This document shows, one piece after another, positions 19,475 through 27,135 of a DNA stretch of 64,000 nucleotides. The notes below the pieces were generated by a model that ran no database searches, had not been told where the DNA came from, and saw nothing but the letters and a program-made list of their open reading frames with translations. Made by a program: the position numbers and the translations under genes. Source of the stretch: Cysteiniphilum sp. JM-1 (GTDB taxonomy: Bacteria; Pseudomonadota; Gammaproteobacteria; Francisellales; Francisellaceae); NCBI RefSeq assembly GCF_008711525.1, contig NZ_VXKS01000005.1, forward strand, positions 1 to 64,000, read 5' to 3'. Numbering within the stretch: position 1 is the first letter of the stretch; every line of letters starts with the position of its first letter.

Positions 19475-20218
19475 CTATACCCTTTCTTTCAAACTTATTA
19501 AAGAAGTTAGCCAGTTTAACCAGTTATCAAACCCCACTTCCATTTTAACCGAAAGCTCAAAAAATCGCATATCACGACGAATTTTACGAATGTTTTCAAT
19601 GCAACGCTCAACACTAAAATCAACATACGGCAATAGATCCGTTTTATTAATAATCACCGTATCCGCATGATAAAACATATCTGGATATTTCAGTGGTTTA
19701 TCATCACCTTCTGTCACAGAAATCACAGCAATGCGATACTTTTCACCTAAATCGAACATTGCCGGACAAATTAAATTGCCGACATTCTCAATAAAGACAA
19801 AACTGTTTTTTTGAATGTCTAAATGCTCATACGCATGTCCCACCATATGCGCATCCAAATGACATGCTTTACCAGTATTGATCTGATAAGCTTTCGCCCC
19901 TGCTTTACGGATCCGATTGGCATCGATGTCAGTTTGTTGGTCGCCTTCAACAACAACGATTGGGTGCTCAGCATGAAGCTTAGCAATTGTCTTTTCAAGT
20001 AATGAAGTTTTGCCTGAACCCGGACTGGATACAAAATTAAATGCTAACGCATTTTTAGCATCTAAAACCTTACGATTGGCATGCGCATATTGATCATTTT
20101 CTGCCAAAATTGCCTGTTCTAATTTGACACTATCAACCCCATGATCATGATGGTGATGATGGTCATGCGCATGTTGATGCGTGTGCTCAGAACCGCTGCA
20201 ACCACAAGTTGTACACAT
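19475..20218 (-). CDS. hypB: hydrogenase nickel incorporation GTPase HypB
   Basis: GTP-dependent nickel inserter for [NiFe] hydrogenase. The N-terminus has the high-affinity nickel motif CTTCGCSG followed by a His-rich run (HTHQHAHDHHHHHDH) that can store nickel. The GTPase domain has a P-loop SSPGSGKTSLL, EGDQQTD, the nickel/zinc ligands around GKACHLDAHM, and NKTDLLPY for guanine recognition. The 247-residue length is usual. AAGGAG stands 6 bases before the ATG. The spacer to hypA contains a heptanucleotide tandem repeat. Confidence 0.96.
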   Translation of the reverse strand: MCTTCGCSGSEHTHQHAHDHHHHHDHGVDSVKLEQAILAENDQYAHANRKVLDAKNALAFNFVSSPGSGKTSLLEKTIAKLHAEHPIVVVEGDQQTDIDANRIRKAGAKAYQINTGKACHLDAHMVGHAYEHLDIQKNSFVFIENVGNLICPAMFDLGEKYRIAVISVTEGDDKPLKYPDMFYHADTVIINKTDLLPYVDFSVERCIENIRKIRRDMRFFELSVKMEVGFDNWLNWLTSLISLKERV

Positions 20219-20228
20219 AACTTACTCC

Positions 20229-20263
20229 TTAACTCTTAACTTTTAACTCTTAACTCTTAACTC
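20229..20263. repeat. heptanucleotide tandem repeat in the hypA-hypB spacer
   Basis: Five head-to-tail copies of TTAACTC (GAGTTAA on the coding strand), the second copy reading TTAACTT. It fills the spacer between the hypA stop and the hypB ribosome-binding site. Copy-number change would alter spacing between the two genes in 7-base steps without touching either coding frame. Confidence 0.85.
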
Positions 20264-20266
20264 TTA

Positions 20267-20623
20267 TTATTCTGAAGTCACAAACTCAATTTTCTCCACC
20301 AACATATCTTGACCTGTTAGTATTTCTTTATCATGACTTTGACACTTAGGGCATGCATGATAAAACTTTGATAATTGATAATCATGCGTACATGTTAAGC
20401 AATGTGCCCATGCTAGTTGCGCCATGATATTCAAGGTACTTTGCGCTAATGGCGTATCTTTAGCAGCAACAGGAAACCAAAAGCGCATGGACTCGATATC
20501 AACGCCAGCTAATTGCCCAACACATAGTTCAATCTGTCGCACGGCTTGCGCCTCATATCCCATGCTTTTTGCTTTATCAAGCACAATAGTAATCACACTT
20601 TGGCACAATGAAAATTCATGCAT
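20267..20623 (-). CDS. hypA: hydrogenase nickel chaperone HypA
   Basis: A 118-residue metallochaperone that passes nickel to HypB. The N-terminus MHEFSLCQSV has the His2 nickel ligand and Glu3. The structural zinc site is two CxxC pairs, CLTC and CPKC (about residues 73-97). It is the first gene of the long minus-strand hyp-hyd operon. Upstream on the coding strand a TATACT box (about 20675-20680) could be its -10, but no clear -35 was found. Confidence 0.95.
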   Translation of the reverse strand: MHEFSLCQSVITIVLDKAKSMGYEAQAVRQIELCVGQLAGVDIESMRFWFPVAAKDTPLAQSTLNIMAQLAWAHCLTCTHDYQLSKFYHACPKCQSHDKEILTGQDMLVEKIEFVTSE

Positions 20624-20956
20624 AACTTATCAACCGATATATCACTGCAAATTAGACTAGCACATGACAAACAAGCGAGAATAGTATAACTGTGCTATTT
20701 AATGCCTTAAATGCGCAAATAATGACATAACGCAAGTTTTTCTTTGATTTATAACTTAGCCTTAAAAATTGGTCATGACCATATTACTGTTCACTTTGAT
20801 TTTGTAAGCGTTGGCTGAGCGTAAGTCGAAGCCTCTATGAAGCGTGATTTTCCCAAGCTTACCCACTTCGACTGGTGCTCAGTGCATCGCTTCGACTTAC
20901 GCTCAGGGTACGGTGAGCACTTATGGGTGAATATGTAGTCTTAGCCTTAAAAATTC
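20624..20956. other. intergenic region between hypA and argP, with REP-like element
   Basis: No gene is seen. The region contains a 19-base sequence (20722-20740) repeated at 22766, two 16-base direct copies of CTTAGCCTTAAAAATT (20755-20770 and 20940-20955), the palindrome GGTCATGACC (20771-20780), and a REP-like inverted repeat (20816-20905). The hypA promoter must lie in the 20640-20750 part. Confidence 0.6.
20811..20925. repeat. REP-like palindromic element, copy A
   Basis: A perfect 17-base inverted repeat: TGAGCGTAAGTCGAAGC at 20816-20832 and its complement at 20889-20905, followed by AGGGTACGGTGAGCAC. A weaker inner copy (CTTCGACTGGTGCTCAG) lies between the arms. The same family recurs at 26177, 26277, 53243 and 53345. 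Confidence 0.85.
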
Positions 20957-21889
20957 TCACTCTCTTTTCAAGCCAAATTGCGTACTTGAGATCTTGGTCA
21001 ATACCGCCTGTGCGTGATCAACAATCATATTGTTCATCTTGCGATATGCTGCATCAGGTAAATCCCAATAGTGCCAATACAAAGGCATTCGCCATACACT
21101 TTGTGTATCAAGAACGACAAGTTTACCCTCTGTCAGCTCAGTCACAATGTCTGCTTTGGGAATCAGTGCATATCCTAGAGCCTCTAAACATAATGACTTA
21201 AAGCTCTTCACCGATGGGGCAATATGCATATTATTAACATCAGGCTCAAAATGATAAAATTTCTCTATTACCTCAATGTTTAAATCGTCTTTTTGATTAA
21301 ATGTCAGAAAAGGTGCACTTTTTAATGCGTGAAGCCATGAGCGAGAACCTACTTGGTGTTCGGCAAAATAACGCTGATAAAAGTCCACTGAAGCCACCAA
21401 TAAATAATCCATACTTCCCAGTAATACACTTTGGCAAAATGGGTAATTAACTGTTTTGTTAGAAACACATGCCAATGCCTTACCTTCCTTGATATAGTTT
21501 GCAGTTAGCTCTTGATCATCAGCAATCATCTGCCAGCGCACGTTGGGATATGCTTTGGCAACCTTGATTAATACTTCGCTAAACCACGTATCCAAACTAT
21601 CATAGTTAATCGCAATACTTAGCTTTAATGCCTGACGATGTGTCTCAATCTCCTGCGTGAGTGCTGACTCTAACCACTTAACTTTTGTCCAATGGTTTAA
21701 TAGCTTTTCACCCAAGGCAGTTGGTTGATAAGGCAAGTAACGCAACATCAATGGCACGCCATAATGCTTCTCAAGCAGCGCTATGCGCTGTGATACCGCT
21801 GATTGTGATATATTTAACTTATTCGCTGCCTTTTCAAAACTTTGCAGTTCAATCACACTACTTAGCGCTGTTAGCCCTTTATAATCCAT
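20957..21889 (-). CDS. argP: LysR-family regulator ArgP/IciA type
   Basis: A 310-residue LysR regulator. The N-terminal winged helix (about 1-65) reads LTALSSVIELQSFEKAANKLNISQSAVSQRI. The effector domain follows, with DYLLVASVDFYQRYF characteristic of the ArgP/LysG branch. It is transcribed divergently from a LysE/ArgO exporter gene, the classic argP-argO (lysG-lysE) arrangement in which the regulator senses Arg/Lys and activates the exporter. The 243-base divergent region would hold its operator. Confidence 0.85.
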   Translation of the reverse strand: MDYKGLTALSSVIELQSFEKAANKLNISQSAVSQRIALLEKHYGVPLMLRYLPYQPTALGEKLLNHWTKVKWLESALTQEIETHRQALKLSIAINYDSLDTWFSEVLIKVAKAYPNVRWQMIADDQELTANYIKEGKALACVSNKTVNYPFCQSVLLGSMDYLLVASVDFYQRYFAEHQVGSRSWLHALKSAPFLTFNQKDDLNIEVIEKFYHFEPDVNNMHIAPSVKSFKSLCLEALGYALIPKADIVTELTEGKLVVLDTQSVWRMPLYWHYWDLPDAAYRKMNNMIVDHAQAVLTKISSTQFGLKRE

Positions 21890-22015
21890 TACATACCAAA
21901 TTATTAATATACCTAATGATTCATAATAATATTTAATTTAACTAATCACTGCAACCTAATATAACATTGACCTTAAATAATATGTAATGAATCAAGAATA
22001 AGTTGCGTCAGCTAG

Positions 22016-22070
22016 TACCTCTCCCCTTGCGGGAGAGGGCGTGCAGCTTAAGCTGCACGGGTGAGGGGAG
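22016..22070. repeat. GC-rich nested palindrome in the argP-argO intergenic region
   Basis: Two nested hairpins: CTCTCCCC-TTGC-GGGAGAGG and GTGCAGCTTAAGCTGCAC (a perfect 18-base palindrome at 22041-22058), enclosed by CTCCCC/GGGGAG. Its GC content is far above the surroundings. The sequence resembles dispersed intergenic repeats seen in many proteobacteria, and it is a different family from the GTCGAAG elements. Confidence 0.8.
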
Positions 22071-22132
22071 TAATTGAAGCTCAACTTGTTTTTGAATTAT
22101 TACTATGCTAATTAATAGGAGCAAAATATCTA

Positions 22133-22762
22133 ATGGCATTTTTTACTGGTTTACTTCTTGGTTTAACTCTTATTATGGGCATAGGTGCGCAAAACTTGTT
22201 TGTTATCAAGCAAGCAATTACACGCCAATACGCTTATAGCACGGCTTTGATTTGCTTTATCTGTGATGTTATTTTAATTACTATCAGCATGTTTCTTACC
22301 GCAACAATGACGCATTATCTTCCTTTTGTGCGCCCGATATTACTGATCGCTGCCATTATTTTTTTGTTCTACTATGGCGCACTCTCATTAAAATCCGCCT
22401 ATCAAAGTCATGTTTCAGTTAATACGCTATTAAAAAATGAGCAACCAAGCACTCAAACATTAAACATCTACAAAGTGATTTTTCTTAGCTGCTCATTTAG
22501 TTTATTAAATCCTCAGGCAATTTTAGATATCGTTGTACTTTTAGGTGGTGTTGCGTCTAAATACAAGCTCACCTATTTACAACTGGAGTTTATGGCTGGC
22601 GCACTCAGTGCAAGCTTTATCTGGTTTTTTGGTCTAACGGCTCTAGGCCTTCGTCTTAATCTTTTTTTCCAAAGTCGACACACATGGAAATATTTAGAGC
22701 TATTTTCAGGGCTTTTTATGTATGTAATTGCCATTAAATGCATCTTCCTGCTTATTCACTAA
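22133..22762 (+). CDS. argO: LysE/ArgO-family amino-acid exporter
   Basis: A 209-residue inner-membrane protein with about six segments. The N-terminal MGIGAQNLFVIKQAI and the mid-protein SFSLLNPQAILDIVVLLGG are LysE-family hallmarks of the basic amino-acid branch. It is expected to export arginine or lysine analogues under control of the divergent argP. AGGAGC precedes the ATG by about 12 bases. Confidence 0.88.
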   Translation: MAFFTGLLLGLTLIMGIGAQNLFVIKQAITRQYAYSTALICFICDVILITISMFLTATMTHYLPFVRPILLIAAIIFLFYYGALSLKSAYQSHVSVNTLLKNEQPSTQTLNIYKVIFLSCSFSLLNPQAILDIVVLLGGVASKYKLTYLQLEFMAGALSASFIWFFGLTALGLRLNLFFQSRHTWKYLELFSGLFMYVIAIKCIFLLIH

Positions 22763-22765
22763 AGC

Positions 22766-22784
22766 ATGACATAACGCAAGTTTT
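22766..22784 (+). repeat. 19-base direct repeat (second copy of 20722-20740)
   Basis: ATGACATAACGCAAGTTTT occurs identically at 20722-20740 and here, in the same orientation. The two copies bracket the REP element, argP and argO. It sits just after the argO stop. Confidence 0.8.
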
Positions 22785-22880
22785 GTTTACTTTTGTACGC
22801 TTAGTGTATGTTTGGGTTTCCAATAAAGCACTGTCTTAGGCTATAGTGAGTAGCACTTAAGTCTTAATAGTTTTTAACCT

Positions 22881-24068
22881 ATGCCACAGTACTTTCTTGT
22901 TTTTAATTGCGGTAGCTCCTCAATTAAATTCTCACTTTATGATCACAATACCTTGCTACAGACGCTTATTGGGCTGGTTGATAAAATCAATACCAAAGAA
23001 ACAACGCTAAGCATTTCTGCTAATGGGCAAACTAAAACAGAGACTTCACCACTTAATTATCATCAAGCATTTGCCAAAATTATTGGTTTTTTAAAGCAGC
23101 AAGACTATTTCAATCAAATCATTGCTATTGGTCATCGCGTGGTGCATGGTGGACATCATTTCGATCGTGCCGTTATTGTAACGGCTGATGTTATTGCTAA
23201 AATTCGCGCCCTTACCCCTTTAGCACCCTTGCATAACCCTGCCAATCTTGAAGGCATTGAGTTTTGTCAGCAGCATTTTGTATCGATACCTCAGGTTGCT
23301 GTCTTTGATACGGCTTTTCACCAGAGTATACCTGAGGAAATCTATCGCTATGCCATCCCCAATACGCTTTATGAGGATTTACATATTAGAAAATATGGCT
23401 TTCATGGAATAAGTCACCAGTATATTGCTCAAGCGGCAGCTCAACATCTATCTCTTACACAAGGCAATTTCATCTGCGCGCATCTAGGCAATGGCTGCAG
23501 TGTCACCGCGATAAAAAATGGTAAAAGCATCAATACCAGCATGGGATTTACGCCGTTGGATGGACTGGTCATGGGCACGCGCTCAGGCACTATTGACCCT
23601 GGTATTTTTAGCTATCTTCAACAGATGCTTAATATGGATATTAATGAAATTAATCAGCTATTAAACAAACAAAGTGGTTTGCGTGGCTTATGCGAGTTAA
23701 GTGATCTGCGTGAAATTGAACATCTTATTGCCAAACCTGATATCGAATTAAAGCAAGCAAAACAGGCGAAATTAGCACTGGATATATTTAGTCACCGTGT
23801 CGCGAGCTTCATTGCGAGCTATCTTATGTATTTTGATCAATTTGATGGGCTTATTTTTACCGCGGGCATTGGTCAAAACAGTGCCTTAGTACGTCAACAA
23901 ATCATCAATCGACTTAAGTTCAGCAGCTTTGCCATTGATGCTGTGCGCAATGAAAATGCCATAGAAGCAATTGAAATTCATGCTAATGGCAGCAAACGCA
24001 TTATGGTACTCAAAACCGATGAAGAACGAATGATTGCGCAAAGTTGTCAAATGTTATTAGCTAATTAA
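22881..24068 (+). CDS. ackA: acetate kinase
   Basis: Interconverts acetyl phosphate plus ADP with acetate plus ATP. The 395-residue ASKHA-fold enzyme has the N-terminal phosphate loop FNCGSSSIKFSL, the His/Arg region GHRVVHGGHHF, VFDTAFHQSIP, and HLGNGCSVTAIKNGKS with MGFTPLDGLVMGTRSG, GIGQNSALVRQ and a C-terminal KTDEE. It is 9 bases ahead of pta in an operon, forming the Pta-AckA acetate/acetyl-phosphate pathway. Confidence 0.96.
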   Translation: MPQYFLVFNCGSSSIKFSLYDHNTLLQTLIGLVDKINTKETTLSISANGQTKTETSPLNYHQAFAKIIGFLKQQDYFNQIIAIGHRVVHGGHHFDRAVIVTADVIAKIRALTPLAPLHNPANLEGIEFCQQHFVSIPQVAVFDTAFHQSIPEEIYRYAIPNTLYEDLHIRKYGFHGISHQYIAQAAAQHLSLTQGNFICAHLGNGCSVTAIKNGKSINTSMGFTPLDGLVMGTRSGTIDPGIFSYLQQMLNMDINEINQLLNKQSGLRGLCELSDLREIEHLIAKPDIELKQAKQAKLALDIFSHRVASFIASYLMYFDQFDGLIFTAGIGQNSALVRQQIINRLKFSSFAIDAVRNENAIEAIEIHANGSKRIMVLKTDEERMIAQSCQMLLAN

Positions 24069-24077
24069 GGATCAAAC

Positions 24078-26174
24078 ATGAGTCTACCAATCATACTACT
24101 ACCTACCGGTCAAGGTGTTGGCTTGTTCTCGTTAAAGCAAGGCTTAAGATATGCCCTTGAACAGCGTGGCTATCGCGTTAAGCTGTTTAATCCATTATTT
24201 GATGCAGAAATCTCGTCTTCTGAAATTGAGCATTATTTTCAACAAAACAAAATGAAAGACTTCTTTGAATACTTGCTTAATATTTATGATAAAGTTAGCC
24301 AAAACAGTGATATTACCTTAATTGATGGCGTGTTTATCAAAGAACACAATCATAATCAGTTTGAATGGCTAAACGCTTACATCAATCTCTTTAATAAAAC
24401 ACTTATTCGCGCATTTAACGCTAATGTTATCCTCATTGCACGCCAAGGATATAAAACGCTAAAAGACCTTGAGATTCAACTAAAGCTATATCAACAGCAA
24501 ATTCCCCAAGACGCACTTTTAGGCGCCATTGTTACTAAACTTAACGCGCCAGTTGATAGTGATGGCAAAAATCGTTTTAGTTTATTAGATGAAGATATTA
24601 ACAGTAGCGTACCAAGCGTTACGCGATCAGACATTGAAGCATTAACTATCTTTAGCAGTAATCATCTGAATTTACTCGGGGTGACACATTGGCAAAATAA
24701 TCTCACCTATCCTCGTGTTATTGATATCGCCAATCGTTTAAATTTAACTGCACTCTTTGAGGGCTTTGATCTTGAGCGCCGTGTGCATATCGTCACCATG
24801 TGCTCACGTACCGTCGATCACGCTTTAGATGAGATAAAACCAGGGACATTAATCATCACAGCTGCTGATCGCAGTGATATTATTCTAGCAGTGACAGTTG
24901 CCGCACAAAAAGGCATTAAAATCGCAGGATTAATATTAACTGCCTTCTCACTTGCCAATCGTGCCCTGCTGGATTTCTGTCTTGATGCGGCTAAAGGCAT
25001 GTCTTTGCCTATCTTTGTGACCGACAATAAAAGTATTAGTACCATTTTGAAATTAGCTGATATTGATTACAGCAGCATTCCTAAAGATGATATAACGCGT
25101 TTAAATCTCTTGCGATCATCCATTGCTGAATGTATTGATGTCGATATGATTACACACAAGCTCACTGCAACACCCGCACCAACCAAACTATCGCCACCGG
25201 CGTTTCGTCATTATCTGATTAAGCGCGCAACTGAAGTCACCAAACGTATCATTCTACCCGAGGGTTTAGAGCCGCGCACAATTGAAGCTGCTATTTTCTG
25301 TAGCGAACGCAAGATTGCTACTTGTATCTTATTAGCAAAACGCGATGATGTGATTGAAGTTGCCAAAAAGCAAGGCTTACACTTATCGGATAAAGTCATC
25401 ACAATTGACCCAGATAGCATCAAAGCTCAGTATCTCAAGCCACTTATCGATGCGCGCAAACACAAAGGCATGACCGAAATTATGGCGCGTGATGCACTTG
25501 AAGATAATGTAACCCTTGCAACCATGATGTTATATATGTCAGATGTTGATGGCTTAGTCGCCGGTGCTTTAAATACCACAGCACATACCATTTCCCCCGC
25601 ACTTAAAATCATTAAAACAAAACCCGACTGCTCGATTGTCTCGTCGGTATTTTTTATGTGCCTTGAAGATCAAGTACTTATTTATGGCGATTGCGCAGTT
25701 AATCCTGATCCGACAACCGAGCAATTAGCTGAAATTGCTATTCAAAGCGCTGAGTCTGCCACAGCATTTGGTATTGACCCTAAAATTGCCATGATCAGTT
25801 ATAGCACGGGAGATTCAGGTCATGGTGCCGATGTTGATAAAGTCAAATCTGCAACTGAATTGGTTAAGGCAAAACGTCCTGATCTAATCGTTGATGGTCC
25901 CTTGCAATATGATGCTGCCACAACGCTCTCGGTTGCTCAAAAAAAGGCACCTAATAGTGCCGTTGCCGGATATGCCAATGTATTGATTTTTCCAGATTTA
26001 AATACAGGCAATACAACCTATAAAGCCGTGCAGCGAAGTGCTGACGTCTTAAGCATAGGTCCCGTATTGCAAGGCTTAAACAAGCCGGTTAATGATCTCT
26101 CGCGCGGCGCAACCGTCGATGATATTATTTACACCATTGCAATTACTGCGATTCAATCACACGCCACTGAGTAA
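24078..26174 (+). CDS. pta: phosphate acetyltransferase (long form)
   Basis: Converts acetyl-CoA and phosphate to acetyl phosphate. The 698 residues have the three-part layout of E. coli Pta: an N-terminal P-loop-like domain (about 1-200), a DRTGG-type middle domain (about 220-340) and the C-terminal catalytic PTA_PTB domain (about 375-698) with RIILPEGLEPRTIEAA, ALNTTAHTISPAL, INPDPTTEQLAEIA-like VNPDPTTEQLAEIA, and SYSTGDSGHG. The N-terminal P-loop (LPTGQGVGLFSL) is atypical but in place. It forms an operon with ackA. Confidence 0.95.
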   Translation: MSLPIILLPTGQGVGLFSLKQGLRYALEQRGYRVKLFNPLFDAEISSSEIEHYFQQNKMKDFFEYLLNIYDKVSQNSDITLIDGVFIKEHNHNQFEWLNAYINLFNKTLIRAFNANVILIARQGYKTLKDLEIQLKLYQQQIPQDALLGAIVTKLNAPVDSDGKNRFSLLDEDINSSVPSVTRSDIEALTIFSSNHLNLLGVTHWQNNLTYPRVIDIANRLNLTALFEGFDLERRVHIVTMCSRTVDHALDEIKPGTLIITAADRSDIILAVTVAAQKGIKIAGLILTAFSLANRALLDFCLDAAKGMSLPIFVTDNKSISTILKLADIDYSSIPKDDITRLNLLRSSIAECIDVDMITHKLTATPAPTKLSPPAFRHYLIKRATEVTKRIILPEGLEPRTIEAAIFCSERKIATCILLAKRDDVIEVAKKQGLHLSDKVITIDPDSIKAQYLKPLIDARKHKGMTEIMARDALEDNVTLATMMLYMSDVDGLVAGALNTTAHTISPALKIIKTKPDCSIVSSVFFMCLEDQVLIYGDCAVNPDPTTEQLAEIAIQSAESATAFGIDPKIAMISYSTGDSGHGADVDKVKSATELVKAKRPDLIVDGPLQYDAATTLSVAQKKAPNSAVAGYANVLIFPDLNTGNTTYKAVQRSADVLSIGPVLQGLNKPVNDLSRGATVDDIIYTIAITAIQSHATE

Positions 26175-26338
26175 ACGTTGATTAAGCGTAAGTCGAAGCC
26201 CTTCATTCTCAAGCGCACCCTTCGACTCATGCTCAGGGTGCGATAAGCACTTCAACCATATTTCATTAAGTAAACGTTGGCTGAGCGTAAGTCGAAGCCT
26301 TTATAAGCATACCATTCTCGGGCGTATGCAATACGCCC
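26175..26338. repeat. REP-like elements, copies B1 and B2, plus a GGGCGTAT hairpin
   Basis: B1 (26177-26250): AAGCGTAAGTCGAAGCCC paired with CCCTTCGACTCATGCTCAGGG. B2 (26277-26300): a single arm, GGCTGAGCGTAAGTCGAAGC. Then a third kind of hairpin at 26319-26337, GGGCGTATGCAATACGCCC (8-bp stem, 3-base loop), followed by CTACG at the protease stop. The region sits between the convergent pta and hydrogenase-protease genes and may also end transcription. Confidence 0.8.
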
Positions 26339-26809
26339 CTACGATTTAATCAACTGGAGAGTTATCATCTGCGCCATATTACTCACGGACTTTTTCACAT
26401 CATCCGATAAGACATCATCCTTCACAAATAAATGCTTTCCTTGCACACCATAAAACAGCACATGATCTATCGGCATATAAAGCGCATTTGCCAATGCCAA
26501 AGAAGGTGCAACACCAATATTATGAGAAGATAAAAACCCACTAAACTCAAGAATTTCATGCGACTTTAGAGTGAATGGCACACCGGGCTCAACGCTCGCA
26601 TTAACTGCATCGATCAGAATGATTTGAGCATAGTCCTTTTCTAAGAAACGCAATAAATTCAAACCTGGTCGATCAGCAATCTCAATATCAATATGTGAAC
26701 GTTGGTTACTCTTGAGCATCTCTTTGATTTCTTTTGCTACTAACCATCCAAATTGATCATCGCCAAAAGGCGAGCCAATACCAAGAACAAGTGTTTTTTG
26801 TTTTCTCAT
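26339..26809 (-). CDS. hydrogenase maturation endopeptidase (HycI/HoxW type)
   Basis: A 156-residue nickel-dependent protease that trims the C-terminus of the hydrogenase large subunit after Ni-Fe insertion. The family motif GIGSPFGDDQFGW has the acidic metal ligand; the second ligand is in ILIDAVNA and the His in SSHNIG. Its substrate is most likely hydA of this window, which keeps its C-terminal extension. It is separated from the hyd operon by about 14 kb and follows a small antitoxin-like gene by 21 bases. Confidence 0.9.
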   Translation of the reverse strand: MRKQKTLVLGIGSPFGDDQFGWLVAKEIKEMLKSNQRSHIDIEIADRPGLNLLRFLEKDYAQIILIDAVNASVEPGVPFTLKSHEILEFSGFLSSHNIGVAPSLALANALYMPIDHVLFYGVQGKHLFVKDDVLSDDVKKSVSNMAQMITLQLIKS

Positions 26810-26830
26810 CCTTACTTGTCATCACCAAAA

Positions 26831-27034
26831 TCATAAGTCATTATAGATTTCGTCCTCATCATTATCCCACACTGCTTGAAAGCTTGACTGTGACATCATT
26901 GTGAAATCTTGACGCACTTTTTGCAAACTATCTTTTTGATGCAAAAAATCAATAAAATCCTCCACCTCTGCAAAATACTTCTCGGGTAAATGGTTTAGCT
27001 TCTGAGTGATTAAATCAATATGTTTTGACTGCAT
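26831..27034 (-). CDS. small antitoxin-like protein (DUF2281 type)
   Basis: A 67-residue protein. The N-terminal half (KLNHLPEKYFAEVEDFIDFLHQK) matches the LP-x-E-x-DFI-x-FL pattern of DUF2281. The C-terminus WDNDEDEIYNDL is the acidic W-N-DE-Y-DL tail common in type II antitoxins. No toxin partner is adjacent: the next gene downstream is the hydrogenase protease. Either an orphan antitoxin or an unrelated small regulator. Confidence 0.65.
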   Translation of the reverse strand: MQSKHIDLITQKLNHLPEKYFAEVEDFIDFLHQKDSLQKVRQDFTMMSQSSFQAVWDNDEDEIYNDL

Positions 27035-27135
27035 AAAAACTCCATATACTCATTGATGTCTGAAATTATGGACTACATTTCGACAAACATCAAATAAAGA
27101 GTTTAATCGCAATGACCAGAGCAATATGCTAAGCA

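Noticed and set aside
20229-20263. Tandem repeat considered as a CRISPR remnant
   Set aside because: The units are 7 bases with no spacers; no cas genes are in the window.
21900-21935. AT-rich palindromic stretch near argP considered as a Fur box
   Set aside because: It matches the consensus poorly and its neighbours are amino-acid export genes.
26175-26338. Possible IS remnant between pta and the hydrogenase protease
   Set aside because: There is no transposase frame; the repeats match the REP-like family found elsewhere in the window.
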